64,000 nt of DNA from Glossina fuscipes. Lineage: Eukaryota > Arthropoda > Insecta > Diptera > Glossinidae. The position numbers and the translations under genes are program-made. Location of the stretch: positions 34,976,554-35,040,553 of the forward strand of contig NW_023998414.1 in the NCBI RefSeq assembly GCF_014805625.2, in the 5' to 3' direction. Below, piece after piece: positions 49,801-62,460 of this stretch (its first letter is position 1; every line of letters starts with the position of its first letter). The notes under the pieces are model-generated. The model saw only the letters and a program-made list of their open reading frames with translations. It was not told the DNA's origin and ran no database searches.

Positions 49801-52800
49801 ATTGTTTTTCATATGTCGGCGGGATGCATACGCGATAGTTATATAATTTTGATGAAAATCAATAATTATTCGTATTCGGATTTGAGGTTATGTCGAAACA
49901 ATTTTCTTCGATTTTTTCCATTAGAATGCTTCATTTCGATTTTCTTGCATGCTATCGCGTTTGATCCGGATTCTCTTAATCGTTGAATATGTTCGACTCT
50001 GTCATTTAATCATAAGTTATATAAATGGATATCTTTGTGGGTGGTTTGCGCTTTACTTTATGCAAAAACTAAAACCGTGAATACTAACTGGAGAGTTCGA
50101 GTTGTGATGTAATTTTACATACGCGTGCATTTAAAAAATATCGTTGAAGACTATGATGCGTTAATTACCAAAACTATTCTTAGCGATGACAACACACACA
50201 TTCAATACACCGTCCATACGTCGTAGGTCTCTAATGAAATGCAATTATACTCGCGGATGGCATTCAAAGCGTGCGATGTCGTAAAAAAAAAAGAAAGAAG
50301 AAGTCATACCGTAGCAAGGCAATCAATCGCTATCTCGCCTTGCTGGCGAGATCTGCTTTTCGAAAAGAGTAACAAAAAAAAAAAAAAAAATGTAACTGCA
50401 GACCGAATGTGAGTGAATTTGATGATTGAAAACAAAGTTCACTTAGGAGCATTTTCAATGAGAAAGCCGAAGCATTTTTCGCTCAACTTTGGAATGCAAA
50501 AAATAAAGAAAAAAAAAGTATGCGATAAATGAAATTAAGTTAGCTGGTGCGTGTGTGCATTGAAATTTTTGATATGATTCAGTTTAAGTCAAAGTTTCAA
50601 GTCAACGCAACGTTATCCTTTCGTCCGTTCGTGCCTTTAAGTTGCTATAAAAGAACGGATAAACGCGTCAACCCCGGCTAGAAGATTGAAATTGTTCGCT
50701 TTTTCTTCTTCTTCTTCTTTTTTTTTTTTTTTTTTTTTCTTGCATTAAATATTAACTCAAATTCCATTTATCTTAAAAGTTATTTTTTCGTTTTTCTCTC
50801 CCCTTCATTGCCCTGTGTTTGGCGTGCAGTTGCAAATTACATTCAAATTATACGATTTTGTTAAGACGAGGACATTTCAAAGTTTCCAATTTCAAAAATT
50901 TTGTAGGGCTGAGCTCAGTTTTATTTTGCTTTTTTTTTTTTTGCTTTTTTTTTTTCTTCTTTTCTATTAGTGTTTTACTGCTTGACAAAAAAAAAAGTAT
51001 GCGTTCGCCAAGTAGAAATTGTTAAGAGAAGAGTGATGAGAAGAGCAGAGAAGATGAAAACAAATAAAAAGTTGACATATGTGCGCCTGAAGCATGATTT
51101 CCGTAAACAGCAGGGACACAATCAACACATCTCTCCGCGTACTTACAGTTCCTTCATACCAGAATGCCATACTTGCCTTGCTTGCTTATAGCTTGACAGA
51201 TTTTCGTACTCGTATATATTGTATTTGGAATTGAAAAATACAACAACAACAATAATAATAATAATAAAAAATAATACCAACAAAAAGAAAACAACCAGAA
51301 CAACAACATTAGCATGATACAGTAGATTGATGTACTAGAGTGCATGTAGATTTTGTAGATTTCCATCCACGAAGCACTTGATTTTTTGTTACAAGTGTTT
51401 TTTTTTCCCCTAATTCTTTTCCTTTTTCTCTTATTTTTTTGTTTATTTCATTCACACACACACACACACACACACACAAAATAATACTTGAATGGATTGC
51501 TTTGAAAGTTGCGTAATTGAGAAATTAATGGGCGGACACGATAGTATCTCTACACGTATTCGCGAAATGCTATCATTATGGCTGCATTATCAAGAGTATC
51601 TGCTTCCCAATAAAAACATTTATTTGCTTTAATAAAAACTTTTAATTGCATGTGTACACTTATTAACTAAATATATTAATAAATATCAATGCATGCTAAG
51701 AGACATACGTAATGTATTCAAAATTATTTTATTGAGCAATTTTTCGCGCGATTTTGCGATTTCTTCTTCTTTAGTACTCACTCGCGAGCGATCGAAAATT
51801 TTAATTAATTTCTCGTTTCGCAATAAAGGTAATTAAGATTTTGTGGATTTGTCTATGGATGATAGCACCTTCAAGCCAGATGCGTAATTAGAATGTAAAT
51901 CAAATCTTATGGGTAATGCGTCAAACGATAGGTTTAATAATTTTTAAAAATTTTTCCATATCACGTCCCGGTGCTAACTGGCTGGGAAGTGGATGGAGCG
52001 AATACAAAAAGAAATTATTTAAGAAAATAGTCTCAACGAATTTTCGTTTAGTTGATCTCGATTTAATCTCTTGTTCCTTTTGCGATATTTTAAAAGCATA
52101 TACTAGGGCTTAACTATCGAGTGCGATGCAATCTTCGAATGTGTACAATTGGGCAATCAAATTTTTTTCTCAATCTCAATCACGAACGATGAGTGCATGT
52201 CTCATGTCTAAGTGCCGGAATTCGGAAATCTCTTGAAGTACGCAAATTCTCATAATAGTACGAAGAAAGCGAAATTAAAGTTTACAATGAATTTTTCAAA
52301 TTTGTTCCGGTCATTACTTAGTTCCTATATGACCTTGGCTCGATCGTATACTGACAAGCGGTTCGTTCGCCTATCCATTCGTTTCTTTGTTTATCTCTTT
52401 TTATAATTTTGAACATTGCAAAGTGCAATCAAAAAACCGTAACCATTTTCTCGGTTAGTTTCTCTCTCTCTTTCTCGCAAGACACACTTTGTGAAAATAG
52501 TCTAATCCGGACTCAACGACAGCTAATATTCAGCAAATTGGAAAACGATGGCGAACTGCTGAACGAACAGTCAATCCCTAAGTGAATTTGAATTGCCCCG
52601 CGTACATCATCCAGCTCGTGATTTTGATCTGATTTCATTACACTTTTATTTTCAATACATTAAAAGTGTACATAATTAAAGCAACGGATTAGAATTCATT
52701 TCTTTTGATTGATGAGGAAAAATTTGCGAAAAATGAAGAAGCATATCTCTCCAATAATCGGCCGGCCTTAGCACAAAATATATTCAATGAGTGAAAATTT

Positions 52801-55221
52801 GAGGACACTCAAGTTCAGCAGATTCTTATTAAGTATGTATGCTTTGAAGTGATCCATTGCAGGCTATGTCCAATCACTCTAATACATGCCTAACCTTTAC
52901 CGGACATATATTAACATGCACGATGAATTTTAAAATAATACAGCAGTAGTGGTGCGACTTATTAGTATTAGTATTTGTGATGATGAGTGCTTATCTCCTA
53001 GTGGAGACCAAGAGTGATATACGCGCAAGCGTGATGTTTAACGCCATGTTACCTATAACATCATAAGTTTGAGATCCAAAATGGTCCGGACAAAATTGGG
53101 TACGTTAAAAGGTCCAAAAAAATGGTCTGAGCTGCAAATTGAGAATTTAGTCTATTCGGCAGTGACAATGCGGTTTCTAGGGGCAGATGGGCAGATCAAA
53201 CTTACTTACCGGAAGGGCTGATCTTATCTATCGGGTCACTCTATGCCTTTATTGTCACATACTGCCCTACCTATCGTCTCTAACGGCCCATGAGTTTATA
53301 TGAGAGATCCTGAAGATGGGTCCCATTGACGCCTTTAAATGTACTTATGAGCTATAACTGAGCTAAATCGGGCAAAGGACGCGTCTATAGAACAAAGTAA
53401 TTTAAGAATAACTCTCTGCTATCAACAAATTTGCGATTTTTGCCCGCTACTTATACACTACACCGATACAAATTTTTATTAAAAATGAGTGCTGCTATGA
53501 TGCACACGGTATCAGGCATCAGGTATGAAAAAATGATAAGGTATTGAAATTGCACTTCTCCCAATCATTACGATTTGGCCAAAATTGAATATAATTTCTT
53601 ATTAATTTTTTCTCGATGTTGCTCTTTTTTTTTTTTAATTTTTATGCCTTCAAACTTGCTTGAGATTTCTGAAATTGTTCCAAAAATTTATTATTATTAA
53701 TGCCACGCCACGTTTCAACAAGTATCAAAAAAAAAAAAGGAAGCTGGACAACTTGCTGCAGTTAAACATATAGAAGGTATGCAAATATGAAATCGGAATT
53801 TGCTTATTGATGGTTCTAACATGGCATGGAGAAGGCATATTATGTGTGTCAAGTTGTGCTTGCTTTATAGCTTGGACATTTGAAAGCAATAAGCAATCGA
53901 AATACTAACACATATCGGAAGGGAAGAAAACTTTTTTTTCCAACAGCGAAAATCTCGAAATCTTGTTTGTACTAAATAAAAAAAGCATCCACCGATAGCG
54001 GTTGAGTTGTGCCCAAAGGATATTCGGAGAATTCAAGGCGTAAAAAGTTCATGGATAGATGCAGATGTGACAGGAAGACCACTACTACTACTACTACGCG
54101 AGATAGAACTGGAACAGCTCTGCGTGTCATTAGCTGTTAAAGTCGCGTGAAACGGTTAAATCCAAGCGCTACCAACAACAATGAATTGCGAAATATCAAA
54201 AAAGTCAACACACAGCCAACTTTTTACACGACATCCATCCATTCCTCCATACAGTAAAACCAATTCGTGATACATTGAATGAATTTAATTGGGAAGTGCT
54301 ACCCCATGCAGCTTACTCAAGAATCGTGAGTCCGTTCGCGTGTCACTTGTTTGCATCGATCGAACGACACGCACCACGGTTAGCAACGCCTCACTTCTTA
54401 TGAAAATTTACAACAAGTGCCGTGTAATTGGTTTGTCTTGAAAGAGTAACAGGTTTTTTGGGCGTGGCTTGCATAAATTCTCGCACAGATAGGAAAAATA
54501 TATAACAGCACAGAGCGAAATATTATATAAAACTGAAACAATTTGGGAAAACGGGTGGAATGTAAACTTTCTTAGAAAAACTTGGGCGAGAACCGCCTTT
54601 TATTATATCGTTCGATTCAGAAAATGATCTAAAGTTGTTTTTTCCGTCTGTCCGTCTTGTACTCTTCGATTCAACTTATTTGAGATATTTTGGTGAAATT
54701 TTGTACACTGACATCTATTGACACATGCACACACGCTACTGGCTCACTTTTTCGATCGTTTCCCGTACAAAGCTCTATTTTGGGAAGTCATTGCATGAAT
54801 AATCGTAGAGCAGTGGACCGTGATCTTTTGTGGCCTGTGGCCTGTGGCCTGTTATGACCCGTGATCGATATGAAATGTTGATTTAAAATTTGTCACAAAG
54901 ACTTGGCCACAAGTCCAACTTACTCAGGCAATGGGTAATAAGCATGAAAACTTTTGAGTGTCTATAGATTTGCATGAAAGTTTTGAAAACTGATAGATAA
55001 TCAAGATTTTGTTCTTATCTGCTTGACTGACTGGCATGCGAACTAAACCAATTGTGTGAAGTCTAGCTCTTTGGCTCTGCTGCAACGTGGATTATTTTCG
55101 TTCCTCTCTTGGCTAAAATATATTTGATGATTACGTGGCATTGAAATGATCATAAAAATTGATAATGAAATTTAGCAGAAAAAAAAAACAGAACTTTCTC
55201 TGCTTAAAATTATTATATAAA
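49801..55221. other. Intergenic stretch with scattered repeat fragments
   Basis: No gene recognised. A GCGATTTTTGCCCGCTAC block near 53431 resembles family 1, a CCGTCTGTCCGTC fragment is at about 54645, a CA microsatellite at 51452-51478, a triplicated GTGGCCT unit at about 54828-54850 and an ACT repeat at about 54081-54098. Confidence 0.55.
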
Positions 55222-55572
55222 CAAGTAAAGGCATGGCATTTAGGTTGGGCAAAGCCGATCATTAAATGCCCTAAACAATTTTGTCGAATATAATTGTTAG
55301 GAAAAAAAAAAAAAAAAAAACCTCACGAGAGTGCTTAGATCATGTTATGGTGTACAAAAAATGTACCTATGGTATAGTTAAGTTTTATTTGAAATCATTC
55401 ATCATAGATTACACGAATTTACGTTCTGTGGCCTCGTTCATATAAAGGCTTCCGAAAAATGGAAACACGGTATAATTTTTGTTATTTTATTTCGAAAATG
55501 AATGAGAAAATGGACTCGACTTGAATCGTTTAGGATATCTATTAATCAGTCTTGTCCGACTATAACCTTCTT
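55222..55572. repeat. MITE-like element with imperfect terminal inverted repeats
   Basis: The left end AAACAAGTAAAGGCATGGCA...GGGCAAAGCCGATCATTAAA...CCTAAAC is mirrored, on the other strand, by the right end AACCAGATAAGAAGGTTATA...GGACAAGACTGATTAATAG...CCTAAAC. Both match the left end of family 2, so this may be a short inverted-repeat derivative, or two truncated copies in opposite orientation. Confidence 0.5.
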
Positions 55573-55909
55573 ATCTGGTTCAAAAGTTGGCGATGTCGTT
55601 CGGCTATCGAAAATTTTGCTCACGAAACAATGACACATTTTGCGTGATTGATGGCATTTTATATTGAAAGATCCTTTCCATGCAGCTTACATTTGTATTT
55701 ATATGTATTTACAAAAAAAGTAGCGAAACGAGTTAATAATTTGCCTTGATCAGCTTTAATCAAAAATAATTGCAAGATAAGTTGAGAGCACTTAGATAGA
55801 TAAATGCATAGATTTTGATATCTTTAGGATATCAGCAAAACATTTGACGAGAAACTCTATTCAATCTGTACGATTTCACTTCTTCAGACAGACTCTTTCA
55901 CATAAGTTA

Positions 55910-55943
<34 letters not shown>

Positions 55944-56443
55944 AGAAATGATATTGAACATGTTGAGAAAACTTTGAGGTCAACGGCATTAAGAATATAA
56001 GGCTCTATACTTAATGGCTCGGTCTCTTTCTGAATATATTTAACAAGATATTTACGCAAGAATATGATATAATTTATGCGTTAATGCAGATGAACACATG
56101 CACCTGTGCATGCATATATACATGTACACGTACATATATATAAAACACATACAAATAAACACACAGGGGCGCGGGCTCGTACTTTGGAACATTGCAAGTA
56201 CATTAATCAAAACAAAATTATGTGTTTTTGATATTTATCCGAAAAACCGTTAATGATACCTTACAAATGCATGTATGCTTATATGTATATGCCATATATA
56301 TATATATATATATAAATCATATATGTGTGTACTTTATGGTGAAATAACCTCATGTTGACGTTTAACATACAAACTCTATTACTGAGCATGAAAAACACAC
56401 ATTCAAGTACATATGCATGCATATTCATATTTAACGTAAATTT

Positions 56444-56483
<40 letters not shown>

Positions 56484-56951
56484 ACACAGACATCAATATA
56501 CTTAGTCGGATAGCAGTAGATTTGCAGCCTGGAAGCAAGCTATTAACCATCCATTCAGCACACTAATTTGTGTATCATATCAATTTGTTCCACCGCATGC
56601 CGACCGACCGAGCGCGCACTCTTATGCTTTACGTTAGCACGAATGAATGCATGCTTTGCTTGTTATATGTTTGTATGCTTGCATAGTAAAAACATTATTA
56701 CAGAAAAGCAAGAACATCATGAGTAAAAACATCAATTAGGATCCAACCAACCGACCAACCAACCAACCAACTAACCAACCAGCCAACCGAATAGACAGTC
56801 AGCCAACAAGCATAAGGCATAAGCTTTGTTAGCGTTAAGGCAAACTTACCTACCGACTGTCATCATGTCATTGTATGTTAATACAGGCAGCCATACAATG
56901 CCATATATACATACAATTCTTCGTTTATATGCTTTCGCCTTTTCGCTTCTT

Positions 56952-56971
56952 TCTCTCTCCATCACTCTCAC

Positions 56972-57006
<35 letters not shown>

Positions 57007-57058
57007 TTCTCACTTTCTCAATTTCTTTCTTTCGCTCTCTTTCTCTCTCTTAATCTCT
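56952..57058. repeat. (CT)n pyrimidine tract
   Basis: About 107 bases almost wholly C and T on the plus strand, with pure CT runs of up to about 20 units interrupted by T runs. Frames called here are Ser/Leu/Phe repeats and are not genes. Confidence 0.9.
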
Positions 57059-59389
57059 TCGTATGCGTATTTGCTTCTCTTTCACTCTAACGTTTTATTA
57101 ACGTACACTTAACCGCATTTTTTTACTTTTTTTACTTTTTTTTTTTTTGTTTTTTTTTAATAAAAATATGTTAACCAAGTGGACCATTCTCAAGGATGCT
57201 CCCGGTACCTTAATATTAACGAAGAAAAAAACAAAAAAGAAAAAGAAAAAAAATCGAAAGCATAATAAAAAAAATTGAAAAAAGAAAAAATAAATAAATA
57301 AAAAGAAAATAAAGCAAAGGAAAAAGATAAGCAAAAACAACAACGATAGCAACAAGAAAACAAAAATGGAACTTAATGTGTATTTGATTGATGTGGCTTT
57401 TTAACTTTTCATTATTTACCGCTAAAAGCATCTTTAAAAAAAGAAAAAAGAAAAAAAAAAATGAAAGAAAAAACATTTTAAAAAGGATCTTCGGTGCACG
57501 CAAGCCATGTATATTGGTATGTGTATGCGTATCTATGCGTTCGCATGTACTTTTTTTTTTTTTACTTTGATGGCGTCCAAAACCTTCATCTTATGCCCCC
57601 TCCCTACCATCATTACAATGCATATAAACAAACAAACGCAGATTGTTATCATTGTTGTTGTTGTTGTTCTTGCTGTTAGTGTCGTTACACAAGAGAAAAA
57701 TTGCCATTTCTCTATATTTATATATATATATACATACATACATGTGTGTAGTATGTTGTGCTACTACCTACACATATTATTTATTGTAACATTTGTATTT
57801 ATGTATGCATGTGTATATATCTCATCATTTTATTCATCTTTTTGAGCTTTGCTCTTCTTCTATATTATATTCTTTGTAAAAAATAACACCCCATATATAT
57901 GCTTAACACACACACACACACACACACACACAAATAAACATAGTCGAATTTGCTTCTATACATAAGCGAAATTTGAAATTTTTATGGGTTTTATGCTTTA
58001 ATAAATTGCTTTGTTTATAAATATCCATAAGGATGGATGGACAAGCCTATCATCTATTTCGGTACCCTTAGGTGCATAGAAAATAGTGCTAAAATTTTTC
58101 ATATAAAAGTCAAAATTTTGTATATTGAATCTCGTAAAATCCCAAAGTGTATCAACGAGTTGAAGCAAGAAAATTTAATTTGTCATGCAGCGAATCCGGA
58201 ACACTGACCTCCGAAAGATGCCATTAATTATTATAAAATATCAATGAAGATCTTGAGGATCAACTTAGCATACACTATCATACATTAAACGTGAGATGAA
58301 ACTGGATTACTGTACTCCTCTTGTCGGTATGGCAATCGTAAAGTTCTTGAAAATATATAGGGAGCGAAATAGATGTCATCCCCTCACCGATCTTTCGCGT
58401 CAACACTACATCAACTCAACATCATAAAGCGTTGCTCTCCCTTACTTGACATGTAAGTAATATTTTTTTTATTTTTATTTTTATTTTTTTCTTTGTCTTG
58501 AGACAGATGTCTAATGCATTCTTCGACCTTTCACCCAAATTTTTGGCAGTTTTGCAAGAAGAGCTCCCGATACAGATACGGGGCAAAGAAATAGATACGA
58601 TTGAAAGTTTTATGACGATACCAAGGACAAAACATATATATGTGAATCACTTATTTGCTAAATCAATTAAGTTCATAAGACCGAAAGTAGAGAAGACGTC
58701 ATTAAACTGTTTGCTTATATTTTTTTTTACATCGCGTATCTAGTAGCTATAGAAAATGAAATGAATATGTATTTAACTATTAATTGCTTTATAAAAAAAT
58801 GTTTTAACTAAAATTTTTTTTTTTTTTTTTTGATTTTATTACGACTTACATTAGAGTATGTATTGGTTTCCGAAATGAATTATTTATTATTTAATTACTA
58901 AAAAAAAGATGTTGTCACTTTATCTTATTACATATATATTAATGATTAGAGAATTTTTCTGGTTTTTTTTTTTTTTTTTTTTGGATTATTAATAGTTAGG
59001 AGTTAATCTAACGCTCGCTTTGACATTAAACTTAACAAGTAAGAAAATTATGTTTGTTCGTGAATCAATATTTTATACCCAACACGAACGTTATCGTAAG
59101 AAAGACAAAAAAAAGAAGTGAAGAAGAAGTAAATTTTCATGCTCTATAACATGAAGTGGGCACGGCTGATTATTTTTATTTTTAAAATAAAAGTTTTTCT
59201 GGAATAGGCGTGTGAGCGTCGTAAGCGTGAGCTGTGAAAAGTTTATTTGTAGGCGATATCTTCATTTTCTCTAACGGGAGAATGTATACAATAGATACTA
59301 CGCGGGCGGAGAGACGGACATTCCAATATTCTTTACGAGGTTTTTGAAAGTTAACGAAGAAAAATTAAATTTTGATACACTACGATATT

Positions 59390-59830
59390 GAATAGGCGTG
59401 GTCAGGCGGATACTATAGTATCGCCCACCGAATATGCGTTCAAGTTTTTGTTCACTTATCTGCAATAGTTTATGAGTAATGAGGAGAAAAACAAATTTTT
59501 TTACGAAGTACTGTATGCGTATCCTTTGGCCGATTTAACCCACTTCCAATATTAGCCTGCATGCGAGAACTTTTAATGTTTTCATTGAATTTGAAGTCGA
59601 TAGCTTTCTTTTTGCGGCCAGGAGCGGATATTACATAAGCGGATAGGCGGCGCGCAGACCGACATCCTGACCCATCCGGAAGCAAACACTTCAAACGTTT
59701 TAGAATTCGATGCTGATCAAGAACCTTGTGGGGTCTTTGAAGTCCGCTTCTGCGGGTGTTGCAAACGTATTGACAAAATGAATATTCCCCTCATCCATCC
59801 ATCCGGTGATGGATGTAATAAATTAATAAA
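59390..59830 (-). repeat. Dispersed repeat family 1, minus-strand copy
   Basis: Read on the minus strand it starts CCATCACCGGATGG, then TATTCATTTTGTCAATACG, GTTTGCAACACCCGCAG and TTCTTGATCAGCATCG. This is the same order as in the copy at 41386. The 74-codon minus-strand frame at 59470-59694 is part of it. Confidence 0.7.
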
Positions 59831-60576
59831 TTAGAAGTAAATCGTAAAACTATAAATCAGATAACATTATGTTATTTATATTAAGGCTACAGTGCAGTAC
59901 ACTCAGACTTAGAAATCAAATTTGAACAGGAAAATATTAATATTGTATTGAATGAAATCGTGACATTCTTCTTAGTGTGTGTGTGTGTGTGTGTGACGGG
60001 ATATGGAACTTTATTCATAATTTCGCTCATTTCTCTCAATAATTTGATAAATTTGTTAAATGACCGAAAACGTATCAAAAAAAAGTTACTCTAACTGAAC
60101 GGACACAGACGCATAAACTCATATACACGCAAACACAAGCAAAAACTCACACACTCACTATTCATACAAACTATTTCAATGTCAAAGTAATATGTTTTCT
60201 AATAATTAATTCAATTCGTTCACGTAGCTACGGTAGCAGCAGGACAATAAGCTGATATCACAACTAGATGCAAATGAGTCATATAAAGCAAGAAAACGCA
60301 CGTAAGTCATCTTACGTTTTGCAGCTTAATTCACTTAAATACCATTTGCTTTGAACTGCAGCAATGTTAAGCATATCAGATATGTGCGTACATAGGACTT
60401 TTTTTTTCTTTTTCTTTTTTTTTTTTTTTTTGCTAATTGCGAACTAATCGGTAAACAGAGTAAATAGTTTTCAAATTAATGTAGTAGTAACAAGGACACA
60501 TTTATACCTTTGCAATGAAAAACGAAAACCACTAACTCGAAGTACATTATGGCGAAGGTTTCAAAAGAAATTAAAA

Positions 60577-60607
<31 letters not shown>

Positions 60608-61539
60608 ATCATACAAAGCCTTACTGAAGAAAATATAACCTTGAATTTTGTATAGTAGTTACTAATTACAAAAAAAAAAAAAAAAAAAGAAAAGAAAACA
60701 TCATGTTTATCTTCTAGAACATTACGCAAATATTTTATCTAAAGTTTTACTATTATGTTAAAATATTTATTCCATAGAGGTATACATATTCCATAATCAG
60801 AGGATACTTTCTACGTGAGACGGTAATAGGACAGAAGTAAGTTGAGAAAAAGCCAAAAAATTGCGGAACATGTGACCCTAATCACCCGCTACACCTATGA
60901 CAGAGTACGCACTACCGCACTAAAATTTGAATTAATTTAATTTGAACTGACTTGATACTCATTGCATCTGTTGATAACTATTTTTATCAATTTTTTTTAG
61001 TAATTTATGTTATCAGTTGTACAACAAGGCCGAAACTTTCCAAATTAAAGTATAGGTGTATCATACTCGGGAATACAGAAATAGAGAAAATATTGATTAC
61101 AGTGTGACACTAAAATAATAGAACGGTTGTGTGGCATTATCGTAACCTGGTTAGTAAGCGTTTAAATCCATTAGCACTGGTAGCTGTTTGCAAAGTCAAT
61201 GGTAGCGCATACCATAGTCGGATATCAAATATAAAAAAAAGTCCCGTTCAGACAATAAGCTATAGTGCCTTGTCTATATAGTCTTCACACCTCTATTGCT
61301 AGCCGCGAATATCAGTCTTCCTTTCTATAGCTTTCGAGACGGCCTAGTGTAAACAATTTTATGCAGCAGTATCAGTACTCTCTGCTGAATCATATTTTCA
61401 AAGATGACACAGTGAAATGGAAGAATGTATGCTGAGACGTGATCCCTCGTCTTTTAAATCCGTTACCATCGATTTACAATCTCCGCATTGTGGCTACCTT
61501 GTAATAGTAAAAAAGTTTACATCCATATAAAAGCCTACG

Positions 61540-62460
61540 GAGAAGGTAAGTTACTAGGTAGCGCGTGTCCAGTCGCGTGCTGTTACGGGTCACGCCCATA
61601 CGATGCGTAACTTACTGCATGTTTTAACAGTAGCACGACTGACATGATTTTCTCTTGTTAATTATCTGTTCACGCAAACAACTAGATTTAAAGCCTTATT
61701 AATACGTTGAACCAGGTTGTTACATATATATTGCATGTTATCCTTAGATGTCCTTTTATGTCCTACATCGTTTATACCGACAGTGAAGCCGCTATAAAGG
61801 CCCTGAAATAGCTCGTGTTGGAGTGCCTTCAGATGCCTGAATGAGCTAGACGAGCACAATGACATGTATCTGCTAATATGTGTGACTGGCTGCTCGGGTA
61901 TTAAAGTCAACGGTAGTGCTGACTGAGGGCCCCGAGGAATCATCAACCGTTCTGTTGCACATTAACTAACAATGTTAACCGGCTGGTATCGAAATCGAAT
62001 TGATATTGGAAGCCATGTATAGGACAACGGCAAGCAAAAACCTTTATATAATTTTCCGGCATAGCACAAAAGCTGCTGAAAGTAAGAAGTAGAGACCTAC
62101 GTTTGGCTACAGGTTTCTACACGGATCATAATTCCCTCACGTACCGCCTACAAAACAGAGATATCCCCGATACCAATTCATGCAAATTCTGTCAAGGGAC
62201 CAGTGAGACGTCCTATCACATCCTACGGGAATGCGAGGTCATCTGCAGAATCTGACATCAAGTCTTTGGCGAGCACTTTTGTAATCCCGGACATTGTATT
62301 GTGTTGCGAAGTAGATGGCGAGATTCAGAGGAATCCCAAAAGTAGAGGGGTATGGGTATGGCCGGACAAAAGATCTCTTAGCTTGCGATACGCATTGCGC
62401 ACGCAATTAATAGTTAATGTCTTAGATCTTTCGTGGTGACTTGAAGTGGACCCATCTCTC
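61540..62460 (+). mobile_element. Degenerate non-LTR retrotransposon with RNase H (I/LOA-like), 3' part
   Basis: On the plus strand, interrupted by stops and shifts, an RNase H domain is recognisable: YTDSEAAIKALK (61773 onward, with the catalytic Asp), LNELDEHNDMYLL and then GCSGIKVNGSAD (61888 onward) where active enzymes read GHSGI.GNE.AD, so the His is now Cys. After it comes the C-terminal zinc-knuckle region: NRDIPDTNSCKFC (Cys codons 62181 and 62190), SETSYHILREC, then a TGA at 62253. RNase H plus this knuckle is typical of I/LOA-type elements. It is a dead 5'-truncated copy; the reverse transcriptase core is not present. Confidence 0.7.

Larger units (their letters stand above)
55573..61539. 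other. Intergenic stretch rich in microsatellites
   Basis: A poly-A of about 30 (55911-55940), TA runs (56446-56481), CCAA repeats (about 56743-56790), a pyrimidine-rich CT tract (56952-57058), dense poly-A/T (57120-57480), CA repeats (57907-57932) and a family 1 copy (59390-59830). A 78-codon frame from 58507, preceded by a good 54-base intron-like sequence, is the only candidate exon. Confidence 0.6.

Noticed and set aside
56826..57090. 71-75 codon frames rich in Ser and Leu
   Set aside because: Direct translation of the CT pyrimidine tract.
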